A stretch of DNA of 64,000 nucleotides from Xestospongia muta (taxonomy: Eukaryota; Porifera; Demospongiae; Haplosclerida; Petrosiidae): positions 13,291,639 through 13,355,638 of the forward strand of contig OY848919.1 of assembly GCA_963693285.1 (NCBI GenBank). Reading direction: 5' to 3'. The notes under the pieces were generated by a model, which did no database searches, was not told the origin of the DNA, and was given only the letters and a program-made list of their open reading frames with translations. The first letter of the stretch is position 1, and each line of letters begins with the position of its first letter. Below, one piece after another: positions 12,001 through 24,202 of the stretch. The position numbers were made by a program, and so were the translations under genes.

Positions 12001-14550
12001 CATTTCAAAAAGTGGTTGTTTGAGTGAGTTGCGGAAACTGCTAGTTTTGTTTTGAAGTGTTCAAAATTAATATATTAGGTCTACAAAAGGAAATAGTTCT
12101 ATAAAATTAATTGTGTTGTAGCATCTGTAAAAATAATTGCTAAATCATTTTAATTTTTGAGTTTTCAATGGCTACAAAAGAAAAAGTAGAGACAAAAAGG
12201 CCTTTCTTTAATTTCTATTGTAATTTTTAGAAACATTGCTTTGACCTGTAAATCAGTCATCACTTATGCAGAAAGAAAGTTTGCCAATTGTCAAGTATTG
12301 AGACTGCAATATTATATATCAATGATTTTGCAATATCAATATATTTCATTGGACAATCAAATACATAGGGATTGTTAATGCTATTACTATTTTTTGCAAT
12401 TATAACATGATTAGATTAAGTAAGTAAATAGTACATACCTGTTTCAATTGGCTTTTCCATTACAAAATAGAGTTTGTTTTTAATACTAGGACTAAAAGTC
12501 TCACAAAGTTTCTGGTGTTGTTCAGATAATACGAGCTGTTGTAGTGTAGTATGTTCAGTTAGTGCAGTACTAATTTCCTTGATATCATCATCATTCAGTG
12601 AAGTATTGCGGAGATATAGTATTTCTAATGATGTACTTGTTTTTATTAGTTCAAATATTGGACTGGTACTAGCTGAAGTGATCCCAAGATTATTGCTGAC
12701 AGCTAACATAGTCAATGTTTGATTTTTAGCAACCCCTTCACAGATATATTGGACACCTTTATCAGTGATGTCACAGTTGGAGAGGTCTAGTGCTTTCAAT
12801 GTCTTGTTATTACTTATTACATTAGACAAGTAGATTACATCATCATCTGTAATTGGAACATTCCACAGGAATAATCCCTCAAGTGAAGTGTCAGTATGTG
12901 CTAGAGCATAACTAACTTGTTTGATACTACCAGTAGGGAGAGAGGAGGAGTTAAACAATAGTTTCTTTACTTTAGTAAATTTCTTTGACAACGTTGATAT
13001 ACATCTTTGATCCAGTGAAGTGTCCTCTATATAAAGTTCCCTCACTGCAAACTGATCAAGATCATCTATAAGTACTTGGGCACTTTCAGTAGTTGATGAT
13101 CGGAGTTCAATACGCCATAATGATTTTTCTCTTATCATTTTTTCTCGTTTTAATCTACTCACAATATTTTCACATTGTTCAATAGTAGGTGAAATGACTA
13201 GGACACTATTGTCATCATGTCTCCAATGAACACTTGCAGTGTCTCCTGTTTAAAACAAAGTTAGTAATACACTTGTAGTTAAATATATACATAAAGGACA
13301 TACAGGTTTACTTAGTGTTCACAAGTCTGCTGATTATATATATATACAGATCATTGGAAGAGTCAAATTCATTATATCTCTGACTATAAATTAGATCTTC
13401 AGATTTCCAAAGCTAACTATTTCCTTTAACATATTTACTACAATGAACTATATATATCATTCTGTTTTATTGATAAATTTCAATTCAAATATTGCTGTGC
13501 ATTTTAAAAAATCCTCAAAAAGGCATGCACATGTATAACTGTTTTTACCTTGATATATCTAGGTTTACATCTGGTTCATACTCACCAAAAAGTATGAAGG
13601 TGCAAACTAGGACTAGGTAAGTTTAAACTAAATACAACAATGAACTACATATAACATTACTTATTTGGGATTTAATGACCATGCTTTTGAAAACAATATT
13701 TCAAATATCTTAATAAAACGGACGTACAGAATTAAGTATAGAATTGTCTATAGTCTCCTTTCCATTGTATGTCAGACAGAATGAAAAACAATTCAATGTA
13801 GCATGCATGATATATAATAATTGTATAGTACACATCATAGACAATACATGTACCTAATATCTTAAGATTACTAAACATATTATTGTCATTTTTATTAGCT
13901 TACGTTTCAATCCATATTTAAATGATATTTTGTTAGCCATATCTCCAAATGCTTTCCATAATAAACCATCAATGTCATTGAGAGTGAGGTCATCTGTTCG
14001 TTGCCATTCAAGTACAAACATGATTGATTCATATTTAAAAGAAGTTGAGACTGTCGTTACATTCAATACATTGTCTTTAAACTCCACACAAATCTTCTTA
14101 ACTGATGATTTGTAGGTTGTGATATGAGGTCTAGCATTTTCAATGTTATAATGATCAACTATTTTCTCCAAGCAGTCAATATTAGTTACAGTACACTTCT
14201 CTTTTATTGTTAACTCCATAACATCATCAAATGATTCAGCTTTAGACAATCGAGGTTTTAACTCCTCTTCAAAACATCTTCCAAGAAACGTTTTGAATTC
14301 TTCAAGTGAAGTGATGCCCCCAGTAACAAGAGGTACAATAGTACAAGTAAGTTCTCCAAATATTACTTTGATTCGATCAAAATAGTCCTTATAATTAGGA
14401 GGTAGATGAAACTTTATTTCACTACCTAAAAAGTGATAAATATTATACTGTAATAAGAATTATAACAGTGTGCATTTTACCTAGCTTTTCTTTTGACTCA
14501 GTTGAAGTTAGCAGCGCATTAACTTCAACAGAGTTTTCTTTTTCTGCCAT
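6010..14550 (-). CDS. LRR / (coiled coil-death domain) x2 / ZU5 / death-domain adaptor-type receptor, 1532 aa
   Basis: Twenty exons keep frame throughout: 14550-14481, 14425-13904, 13245-12439, 11820-11638, 11589-11356, 11272-11192, 10097-9915, 9866-9633, 9549-9469, 9147-9067, 8953-8843, 8796-8248, 8210-7902, 7860-7739, 7687-7538, 7488-7296, 7252-7211, 6748-6389, 6341-6162 and 6116-6010. Exon 2 has the SFDDVM domain also seen in the gene at 2217-5577. Exon 3 is a leucine-rich repeat region (LKALDLSNCDITDKGV). Exons 4-5 and 7-8 each encode a coiled coil followed by a death domain (WEQLGLKLNIDQSVL, LLEEWALKGG). Exon 12 is ZU5 (FFNWEQYGLRI, EIQHCADL). Exons 13-16 are a Ser-rich linker plus a beta-rich module in the position UPA has in UNC5/PIDD. 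Exon 18 is a third death domain. The tail is Ser/Asp-rich with a basic RKRKSKR stretch that could be a nuclear signal. No membrane segment is seen. Expected role: cytosolic death-fold scaffold (inference). Confidence 0.88.
9060..11830 (-). repeat. 2.8 kb segmental duplication, copy A (death-domain exons)
   Basis: Exons and introns here, including non-coding sequence around 10230-10970, match 55430-58252 over nearly the whole length. Inside it, two units of about 1.7 kb (coiled coil, death domain, 27-codon exon) are themselves tandem copies. The extended intron match shows recent DNA duplication rather than selection on protein alone. Confidence 0.8.
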
Positions 14551-14645
14551 AGCACACGGACCAAGAAAGGGTGGGGCTCTGCAATCTGCGCATGCTCGTA
14601 AGCTTAAATTAGGGTGGAGCTCATTTGCAGATTTGTACATTTCAT
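14551..14645. promoter_or_regulatory. Divergent promoter copy 2, NRF-1-like
   Basis: TGCGCATGC lies at 14587-14595, 37 bp upstream of the minus-strand ATG, with the GGGTGGAGCTCATTTGCAG block at 14613-14631. Similarity to the other copies stops just before the divergent ATG, so no plus-strand partner is left. Confidence 0.6.
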
Positions 14646-14699
14646 GACTTCTCTCTCACATATATAGTGTTCATACTACTTGATACTAGTATATAATAT

Positions 14700-14905
14700 A
14701 TTTTAATAGTAACTATGATATGTGATAACATATAATGATTGATATGTTAACACTTAACATCATTTCAAGTTAACACTCTCTCACTATAGACCACACCTAC
14801 ATCCTCTTGTAACAACCCTCTCTATTTCCGTCCACTCCAGCTCCTTTATTAGGTTTACATACACTTATGTCACACACTAACCACATATCACTAACTTACC
14901 AACTG
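14700..14905 (+). pseudogene. Relic of intron 4 / exon 5 of the plus-strand gene
   Basis: The stretch matches 46757-46940 of the intact plus-strand gene. The exon 5 equivalent begins at 14790 after CACTATAG. A one-base deletion near 14825 shifts the frame and soon meets a stop. Similarity fades after the TTATGTCACAC block. Confidence 0.65.
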
Positions 14906-15094
14906 CTGTCCTAGTAGTTAGGACATCCTGTTGATGTACTTAGTGAGAGATGTAGTTATATTAATACCAGAGGTGCTTACAGCAGTGTACATGTACAAAT
15001 TTGTACTTTTAATGAACATAAAGAACACATACAGAGTATAATATACATCAGTGACTTTGTAACTACTTGTTAATTTACATTTTATATACAACTT

Positions 15095-15800
15095 TAACTT
15101 GTCATCCATAACCTAATACAATATTGATTTTAACAATTGGATAGTGTCAGTGACGTTTGTTTATTTTAATGAATATAATAAAACTATAAACACATCATTA
15201 CTGTGCAAAGTAAGTACATAAATATACTTTACTTCCATACACAGGAATGTAACATCTCATGAATACTAAGTTATAGTTATCCCAAAACTGAGTCATATGA
15301 ATTATTTTATTAACACTAGTAACAGATTACTTTATAGGAATGTTTACTAAATATAGTACACTACATGATAAATCATATAATTATATTTCTGTGTTTAAAA
15401 TATACCTTATTGTGTGACTTACCATTATTCTCATGTTAATAAAATCTTTCAGTTAACTTTTATTATTCAAAAGTTATTCAGAGAAAATGAAAATGACAAG
15501 AGACAATTGTTCACATTTTATGAGACATTCTATTTTGTCAACATGATCTGTTTTGTTACAGTCAAATATTAATAAAATTATTTTCTTCATAACTACTTAT
15601 TCACAGATGATATTTTAACTTGTTACTCATTAACAATATAGAATACAGTCAGTGATGTTTATTATATGAATACAACAATATTCTGTTGCTAGGATACATG
15701 AACATGTAATTATTATACACTACTAGAAGTGTAACAGAATATCATAGGATATAGTAACACCTCAGTAATAATGTAATATGATCTAACTATTTACTTCACA
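15095..15800. repeat. Dispersed non-coding repeat, second copy
   Basis: Blocks match 340-790 and 1430-1640, e.g. the AATTGGATAGTGTCAGTGA core at 15137. No open frame of note. It fills the space between two relics of the plus-strand gene. Confidence 0.55.
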
Positions 15801-15959
15801 CACATGTGACTGATTGTCATAGTTGTAACACAATCATATAAATATACTTTACCTCCATGTATCAAATGAATGTAACACTCTATGAATATAAGTTAAAACT
15901 GAGTAATAACATTAATTGTTTTATTAACACTAGTGTCAAAGGAATAATATAACTTTTAT

Positions 15960-16275
15960 CAGACATTAACAATAATGTTGAATCAAGTACTCAAGTATGT
16001 CATACTTATAATTCTCTCTCTGGCCTATCATTGTTGTCTCTGTAGTAATCCTCATGTTGAAATACAACATCAAGAACTGTTAACTATATATCAATGGTTT
16101 TGTCTTAATAGACCATACACATCACAGGTAATAGTTACTAGTTATATTACTAGTTATTATATCTATAGAAGATCAACAACACTAGTGTTCCAAAACCTTA
16201 ACTATTTCTGACGTCTCGTACACAAAGAGGAGGAGGAGGGACTAGTAGACCTCAAACTGCTCTTGGCGATGTTAC
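15960..16275 (+). pseudogene. Relic of exons 3-4 of the plus-strand gene
   Basis: Exon 3 (16046-16127) keeps its acceptor, reading frame and GGTAATAG donor. Exon 4 starts at 16169, but CCTCAA has become CCTTAA, giving a stop. Exons 1, 2 and 5-8 are absent here. Confidence 0.7.
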
Positions 16276-16585
16276 AGTATATATGTATAAAAATCATTTA
16301 TTAGGTAAAGGAATTATATTGGAATATAAGGATATATATACTATACTGGTGCATTCTGTTTATGCAAAACAAAAATTATTTGCATAAGATATAAGTAATG
16401 AAACACAAACAACACAATGACAGTATAGACTATAGTATATAACCTTATTAATTTAAAGTAGAAGATATAAATATATTTAACAACTTGACAATAACAACTA
16501 ATCATTAAAATAATACTTGAAAAATATGTACAACTGTTTGTTAGTAAAATGAAATGATGAACTCTTTTGTTTTTTATATTATAAT

Positions 16586-19500
16586 TCATGTAGCTAATTC
16601 TGAAACAGAAAAGAGTAGTTGCTAATGAAAAGATTAAAGTTAATATATCATACCTTTATATTTTGACATTATTTTGTCAGCTAAGTCTTGTTGTTTTAAA
16701 GTATCATCTCTCAAAATATCCAGGAAAATCATGAAGACACTAGAATTGTGTTTAACACAATCCTTTATATTATCAAGAATATGGTCAAGACGATCAGCAG
16801 TTGTATCATTTGTTTTCTTGTCTTTAACAAATTTGTAAACATCGTCAGAAATAATTTCTTCTGAATACAGTTTCCTTGCTAGAGAAATGGGGTCAATAGT
16901 CGATTCAACAAGAGCACTAGTACATTTAACTAAAGCTCGTCTAGCTGCATCACAGTCCAGAGTATCATCTAGAGTGTAAAGACAAAGAATAGAGCTGTTA
17001 ATAATATATCAGAAAGAAAAGATCACCTATAATATGATGGTTAGTTAATGCTTATAATCATGTTCTAGCTAGATGGTTTGGTAGTTAGCTAACTCTAGAG
17101 GTCAATTCTATTGTATATATGGTACTTTGTCTGAAGAATGACAAGTAATGCCAAAAACTACAGAAACAAGGCAGGGATACACTAAGCAATCTCCTACATA
17201 AGTACATTTTAGCACTGCTACTTGTATGTAGGGATTGCTCAGCCATACATTCCTCCCCTTTTTGTGTAGTTTTAGCATTGCCATTCATACATTGTGCCAT
17301 TAAAAAGTCTATAGTCCCAGAAAAAACACAACATTTCAATGTGAAATTAACATCATACCCTAGACCCTAACCCTTGAAACCTAAATCTATTAATTTCACA
17401 TTAAAGTATGGCTTTTTCTGACAGGAAACTAGCCATAGAGTCTTTAAAAATTAGATTTTTTAAAAACCATACTTGTTTTTATTTTTTATTTGTCTAATAA
17501 TAATTCCTATTAGCACTGATATAATAATCACATGTAGTGACATCAAACTTTACTCCAATATCAGGAGATTATGAAGTTATTAGAAAGAAGACAGGAAGTA
17601 ATACAACAATTAACTGCAGTGTTTACATAACTAACAATATTCATTGTGGAAAGTCAGACTATGTAGTGGTAGACAAGACTTAATAACATTTTTGATCCAA
17701 GTACATCTGATAAAGAGTGTTATGTGACATTTCATTGTTGAATATATAAAATTTCACTTATTTGGATATCATCACTCTTATATTACTCCTTACATAGTTT
17801 GTAAGTTTAAGATACTAAGTGCACTGAAATAAAATTTTGAAGCTATTTCCTAATCTAATAATATTTAAAAATAAAAGTCAAATGTTGTACTCTTTAAACT
17901 TAATTCAGGAGATCAGGACATTGAAATTTATCACTTTAGTTCTTACCTAGCTTGGTATGTGAAGTTTTTATAGTTTGAATGTTGTCTTCAGATTCTTCAT
18001 GAATTTTCTGAGCAAAGAAATCTAAGAAGTAAATATAAAAATTAATAAAATAATGTAGCAAGCAATTCACCTTTAACTTCAGGTGGAAACCAAGGTAGAT
18101 GACGTGTCTTGTCAACATAAGAGTACTTTCTAAAACAAATGAGTTTTGTCTTGTCTTCATTCAAATGACAAAAGTGTTCTGGTTCTTTACAAAATGGACA
18201 ATGAAATCGCTCTTTAGGATCTTCAAGGCTCTGCATATAATGAAATTTCTTAACAACTGCCTTAATTCCCTCTTTAACAGCTTCGTAAATATGATAACAC
18301 TTATTTGATGGACCAGTATAGAATAGTTCCAGCCGATATATACTATCTACTAATAGAATGGCGCCTGCGAAACTAGAACATGCTAAGGAAATAGCATTAC
18401 GAAATTGGAAATTGTCAGAACCTGGCAGTGAGTTATCAAATTTCGGTGCCTTTTCGCGAGAAAGAAGGCTAACAATTAACGCAGGAAAGAGACCTTGTGG
18501 AAGAGGCTTTTCATTCCATGTCAAAATAAGAGGATCAACATTGTCTTTAAATGAAGCTCTCAATGACTCTAAGTCAGTTGTAGTAGGTAGGACACAAGGA
18601 AGGAAGTATTCTCCTGACTGAGATAGAGGAGAGAGAATAAACAAGTATTTTAATAAATTCAAGAAATCATCAGCTGAAAACTCTTTTGAAAATCCTTGTG
18701 GTAGGGTTTCTGTTAATAGATTCCGTGAAAATATTCCTTGAGTCTTGAGTTTCTCATGAGTACTGCGATGAACATCAATACCTAGTGTTCTCTTTAAGTG
18801 ATCAACAGCATCAGCAAAAGAGATACTAATCAACAGAGACAGTTTATCCAGAAGTGGCTTTGGGTTGAGGAAGACAACATTAGGGAGGACTTCAGGAAAA
18901 TAAAGGTAAATGGTTAAATCATGATAGTACATTAAGGCAGCATTTACATCATCCTCATCCATTTCAATGACCTTACCAATACTGGTACATTTAGACTTAC
19001 TAATAATAGAGCTTTTAGACGTCACTTGGTGTTCCTGTAAATCTAAGTGAAATAAGAACCATCGAACAGGAATTTCTGCCTCAATGTAAGACCGGCATAT
19101 TTTACGCCGAATTTCTTTAGCTATTGTTTGTCCTTCCATATCTCTCTCAATTGTGTTAACAGGAAATATCACTTTATTTCCAGAGACACGATGTACAATT
19201 AAAGCATCTCCATATTGCTTTAATCTTGACAAGAGCTTACTGTTTTTCTCTTCTAAAGACTCACCAGAATCACTTATCTTATCATAAAATGTTCCCAATA
19301 CTAGAGAGAATGGTTCTTTGATTAAGCAGGGAATACCTGGTAGGTTGGTTGGATTAACAGATGCGAGTGAGCGAAATGATCCTTCAATAAGTTGTAAGTT
19401 TGTTATTTGTCGTTCCACTGGATTACCAATCCTCTCTCCTTCAACATTGAAGTAAAACTTTGGTACATCTTCAAGTTTTTCATTTAGTTTGTGTGTGAGA

Positions 19501-22500
19501 ATATTAACTGAATTATAACGTAGCAAGGCAGGAGCTATATCTAAGAAGGCAGCCTGACCTCCAGAGTCTACTGCATATATCCAGTGTGACTCTAAGAGTG
19601 GAGTAGACTCCTTCACATAAGGTAACATCTCTAGGATTTTTTTTGTAGCATTAGAAACTGGAGGTGGTATTGACTCTTGAGGTTGAGAGATAGTTTCTGC
19701 AGATATTTCGTTTTCTTGTTGCTCAAGATCTTGTGCTTCATCAGAAGAAGAAGAATGATCACTGCCATCATCTTTATCACTTTGTACAGTGACAACAGTC
19801 GATGAACTTATTGTTGGCAATGAATGTGGTTTGACCCCTTTCTTGATAGTTTCAGCAAGCATCTTTCTTAGTAAGTCAATATCTACCTTAATCAAAGACT
19901 GGGTAGCTTTATCCACTTTAAGAGGTGTGGTCATTACCTCTCTTACTTCAGGTACTTCAGGTACTGGTGTAGTTGTTACCATTCTTACTTCAGGTACTGC
20001 CACTACTGGAGTACTATCATGACAGTCTGGTGGAGGCTCATCAAGTAATAATTTCATAAAAGATGATTTTCCACTTCCTGGAGGACCAGAGACAGATTGT
20101 TTGGTCCACTTAACTTTGACATGTCCCTCTTTAAGAGCACTTTTAAGCACACCAGAATAATCTTTGACATGATCCTTGTTATGAATATTGACCTTATGTT
20201 GGATGTCATCATAATCTCCTGTAATCAAGGTAATAATAATATCTATCATGTAAATAACACAAGTTCAAAGGTACTTAAAATGTAATACTGTAAAGTCCCA
20301 ATTAAGTAACAATGGGTGCTTTCTGTTCATTTGAAATTTGAAGAGGGTGGCTGCTTAGACAAGATTTTACAAAAAGGTTATTTGGTAATTGCCTAGTCAT
20401 AAATATTATTTATAGTTTTAAGTTGCTGGCTTTCTGCTTTTAAAAGAAAAGGCAAGTGGCACCACTGAAGGAGTGAGATAACTTATTGATAACTTATTAA
20501 AGAAACTGAAGCATTTGACTTAATTGATTTGAGTTGTAAATATTCATATATAAGTACAATGTGAACTAATATTTTCAATCTCTGACACAGTAAAATACAG
20601 ACAAAATATAATGTCAAACTTAGAAAATTTCTTGCTTAAATAACTATTTTTACTAATTAACATGTGATATAAACATAGGGAGTGGGCACTTACATGGGAT
20701 ATTGAATTTTTTCTTCAAGGAGAAAAAACAAAGAATGGGAGTTCACACAAAGGTGGGCGCTTGCTTGGGACTTTACAGTATATTATTTTCATAATTCATA
20801 GTAGTTTCTATATGTTATATCACTAATTGAAAAAAATTAAATCTTCAATAAACAATAATTTACTATCCAATAATTGTAAAAACATATACTAAGATTGTTG
20901 TGTTGTAATGAACTATCAGGCACTGTGAACTGTCTATTAAAGTTATATATATATATATATATATAATTCAGAAAATTCCCTCGGTGATGATGAAATTTTA
21001 GGGGAACAATACCATCATGATAATGATAATTCATTATAGTCTGACAAAATGGCTCTTATTGCACAAAAACATTTCAACAAATGTTTGTGCATAAATGGTT
21101 GCTATGTGGCTATCTTGAACAGGAAGCTAATGAAAGTCAGTATGTAGGAAGTATAATAATTGTCCTTCCTACATATACCAAATTTTTTAGACTTCCAGTT
21201 TAAGATGGCTCCTTAGCAACTATTTTCAAGCATTCATTTTAATGTTTTGTACAATAAAACCCCTTTTCTCAAACTTGGTCAAAATTTATTATTGGCAATA
21301 AGGTGATTCAGTCATGTTTAAGAATACAATAATTGGTTTTCTAGCTTTTCTAAAATCTTAAGTCACATGTCATGCAAGACAACATACTTAGTTGTGTCAC
21401 AGAGAAAACTGGTAACACATTTAAGAAATCAAAGAGTGGATTAATCTACACCAAAACTACTATGAAATCATGAAATCATGAAAGCTATACAGAAATTATT
21501 TTATCAGTGTAAGTTATTTTTATGGATTAGGTAGACAGACTAAGAGATCAAAGCCATACCCTACAAACTAAACTATTAAATATTATACACATTGTCATAT
21601 TACAACTACTTACCAGTTAAATTTGATAGTTTTTCTTCAATTTCTTTCCCAGTATCTTTCACTGGTCCACCAATATCCAGAAGAATATCAATAAAACATT
21701 TATATCGTTGTTGTATCTCTGAAATACTCCTGCAAGACTCAAAACCAGTTTTGAACTGTTTAAATATACTAAGAAACTCCATATTTTGTGAGGAAATAAG
21801 ATGCTTTGAATATGCTTTGCTAACAAAAGACACCATGTTTTCCTCTAGTACAGAACGAATTCTGTTATAGTATGAGACGAAAACATCAACAACAGCTCGT
21901 CTGTAGCTCGCAATATCTTCAGTTTCAGTGTTAGAAGCCATTGTGCAAAGAAACCTTTGTTTTTACCTAGATCTTCTGGTAACTCAACACTTACTCCCAT
22001 TTCCTGAAACTTTTGTTGAACAGCTGAAGACTTGAAATATTCAAGAACATCAGAGAGAACTGAAGGAAACAGAGCATAAGTCATGATGATACACTTCTCC
22101 CTTAATTCACTAAGTAAAAATGATTCAAAATGGGGAAGATCAGACTCATCAGCAAAGTTAGACAGAGTTTTCTCTTGCCAATGGTCTTCAAGACGAAAGA
22201 TGATTATTGGTAATCCAATGGGAGCTGTAGGTTTTAGATCGGGATTTTGACAGAAGGTAGATATGATATCTTTGAAGGTTGCTTTACTAATGAGCTTAAC
22301 ATACAATTCTTCGTATTTCTCAAACTTGCTTGCTATAATTTCATCTTCAGATAATCGACTGATTTCCTTTAATAGGACATAATTAAGATAGCTAATGAAA
22401 TAGTATTTCAGCAAAAAATCATCAAAAAGACTATCCATATTTTGAATTACATGAAGTTTTTGTCGATATTCTGCTGCAACAGTGTGAATTCTACGTAATT

Positions 22501-23177
22501 TTCGATCAATAAACTTTTTCACTTTATGCAGATCAATATTTTTAGCTTTAAGTGTATCTTCAACTTTCATCACTAATAAATCAAATGCACTCTGTAATTT
22601 CTCAACTATTGATTTTAAATCATCTGCATTTTCAACCTCCACAAGTACATCATTTAGTAGTTCTATAAAACACATATACATTATATGAATCATAATAAGT
22701 TACATACTGTTATAAGGTTGCCACTGATCATCAGAAGTATTCTCTTGAGTAGGGTGTGGTTCATTGGAAGATACTCCTTCTTGTAGAGAATGACAAGGAA
22801 CTAACATTAGTTATAATATTATGTACATTGTTATATTACAATCATTTACCAGTTAAATTTGCTAATTCTTCTTCAATTTCATTCCCAGTATCTCTCACTG
22901 GTCCACCAACGTCCAGAAGAATATCAATAAAACATTTATATCGTTGTTGTATCTCTGAAATACTCCTACAAGACTCAAAACCAGTTTTGAACTGTTCAAA
23001 TATACTAGCAAATTCCATATCTTGTGAGGGTATAAAGTGTGCTGCATATGCTCTGCCAGCAAAATCCACCACGATAGATTTCAGTTCAGAGTGAATCTTG
23101 TAACTGTACGAGACGAAAACATCAACAACAGCTCGTCTGTAGCTTTTAATATCCTCAGTTTCAGTGTTGGAAGCCAT
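16586..23177 (-). CDS. N-module / P-loop GTPase-COR / CARD-like protein with two possible starts
   Basis: The common exons are 20218-18071, 18021-17947, 16968-16654 and 16599-16586 (stop TGA). Two 5' ends both splice to 20218 in phase 1. The long form uses 23177-22850, 22779-22708 and 22662-21967 (1215 aa). The short form starts at ATG 21941 (21941-21614, 959 aa). The large exon has a P-loop GPPGSGKSS near its start, an acidic Ser-rich insert, then DSGGQ near 19560, which matches the Switch II/G3 motif of Ras and Roc GTPases. A COR-like region follows, with a Cys/His cluster (CPFC, HFCH, C) before LPWF at about 18090-18200 that could bind zinc. The last large exon is a CARD-like six-helix fold. 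ROCO-type proteins are GTP-controlled scaffolds; the family link is by motif and order only. Confidence 0.78.
17120..17460. mobile_element. Two imperfect palindromes (MITE-like) in an intron
   Basis: One palindrome pairs AATGCCAAAAACTACAGAAAC with GTGTAGTTTTAGCATTGCC. The second pairs TTTCAATGTGAAATTAAC with TTAATTTCACATTAAAG around an ACCCTAACCC-type spacer. Both are found at the matching place in the paralogous intron at 24.75-25.09 kb. No coding capacity. Confidence 0.5.
20286..20780. mobile_element. 495 bp MITE with terminal inverted repeats
   Basis: The ends TACTGTAAAGTCCCAA and TTGGGACTTTACAGTA are exact reverse complements. Internal blocks (TGGGTGCTT-CTGTTCATTTGAA, GTGGGCGCTTGCT) are shared with the 450 bp elements in the ankyrin introns, so they form one family. 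It sits in the intron before the GTPase exon. Confidence 0.75.
20944..20966. repeat. (TA)n microsatellite
   Basis: A short perfect TA run inside the 1.4 kb intron between the N-module exon and the GTPase exon. The rest of that intron, apart from the MITE, shows no feature I can name. Confidence 0.8.
21614..21941 (-). CDS. N-module exon copy (alternative first exon)
   Basis: The exon encodes a 109-codon helical module starting MASNTETEDI and ending LTG, with a clean GTAAGTAG donor. It is closely similar to 23177-22850, 51867-51540 and 5577-5259. Its ATG is only 25 bp downstream of the donor of exon 22662-21967, with no splice acceptor between, so it can only be a first exon. I do not recognise the fold; it is mostly helical, with conserved SYRRAV and FKTGFESCRSISEIQQ. 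Confidence 0.7.
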
Positions 23178-23282
23178 TGTAGAAAGAAAATAAGGGCCAA
23201 GTCCTGAATCTGCGCATGCTTAATAAGCCTATAAATTTTATTAAATTAGAGTGGAGCTCATTTGCAGTTTTTTGCAGACATA
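23178..23282. promoter_or_regulatory. Divergent promoter copy 3, NRF-1-like
   Basis: TGCGCATGC at 23211-23219, AT box, and GTGGAGCTCATTTGCAG lead on one side to the MASN start at 23177 (-) and on the other to an intact ATG at 23283 (+). The two ATGs are about 105 bp apart. Confidence 0.65.
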
Positions 23283-23915
23283 ATGGAGAGAGAAGTCAGT
23301 TTCCTACGTTGTTCTAAGGTCAGTCATTCTCCTAGTACACAGTATATATATAAAGTGATCTATATAGCTCAGTAGTTATGTGGAGTTCAACAAGATGATA
23401 CATGGACTACAACAGTCTGTACATGGATACAACAGAGGAGAGTCACTCCATACAACATCTACTAGGTACATTACCTGTGTGTGTCAGTATTACTATGAGA
23501 TAATAGTACTATATACTGCAGTATATGATCACTTACTGTAGGAAAGGAACATGTACTGAATATAACTTTTATCAAACATTAACAATAATGTTGAATCAAG
23601 TACTCAAGTATGTTACATGATCACTTGTTTTATAATTGTCTCTCTCTCTCTCTCCTATCATTGTTGTCTCTGTAGTAATCCTCATGTTGAAATACAACAT
23701 CAAGAACTGTTAACTATATATCAATGGTTTTGTCTTAATAGACCATACACATCACAGGTAATAGTTACTAGTTATATTACTAGTTATTATATCTATAGAA
23801 GATCAACAACACTAGTGCTCCAAAACCTCAACTATTTCTGACAAAGTCTCGTACACAAAGAGGAGGAGGAGGAGGGGCTAGTAGACTTCAAACTGCTCCA
23901 GCTGCTCTTGGCTAT
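23283..23915 (+). CDS. 5' half of the unknown plus-strand gene (partial copy)
   Basis: Exons 23283-23318, 23368-23465, 23676-23757 and 23799-23915 match exons 1-4 of the gene at 46096 and stay open for 111 codons with all splice signals kept. Exons 5-8 are missing: after 23915 the sequence runs into the 3' flank of the ankyrin-GTPase gene. Reading past the last donor meets a stop within about 15 codons. It is probably a non-functional duplicate, but a short protein cannot be excluded. Confidence 0.6.
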
Positions 23916-24202
23916 GTAAGCAGTATAGATGTATACAAATCATTTATTAATTAAAGGAATTATATCAGATTATAAAGGATATATATAATCACATTGGTGT
24001 AACGAGTTTATGTATGAACATAAATTATTTGTATGAGATATAAGTGATGAAAACAATAACATCATAATCACAGTATAGACTATATATATACTTACCAACT
24101 TGACAATAACAACTAATTATTTACATAATACTTGTAAAATATGTACAACTGTTTGTTAATGAAATGAAATGTTGTAAACTCTTTTGCTTTTTATACTTTA
24201 AT

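Noticed and set aside
18358..18621. Open frame on the plus strand inside the GTPase-COR exon
   Set aside because: It is the antisense shadow of a long conserved coding exon and has no family signature; the same holds for 19789-20022, 27728-27958, 28802-29080 and 4474-4743.
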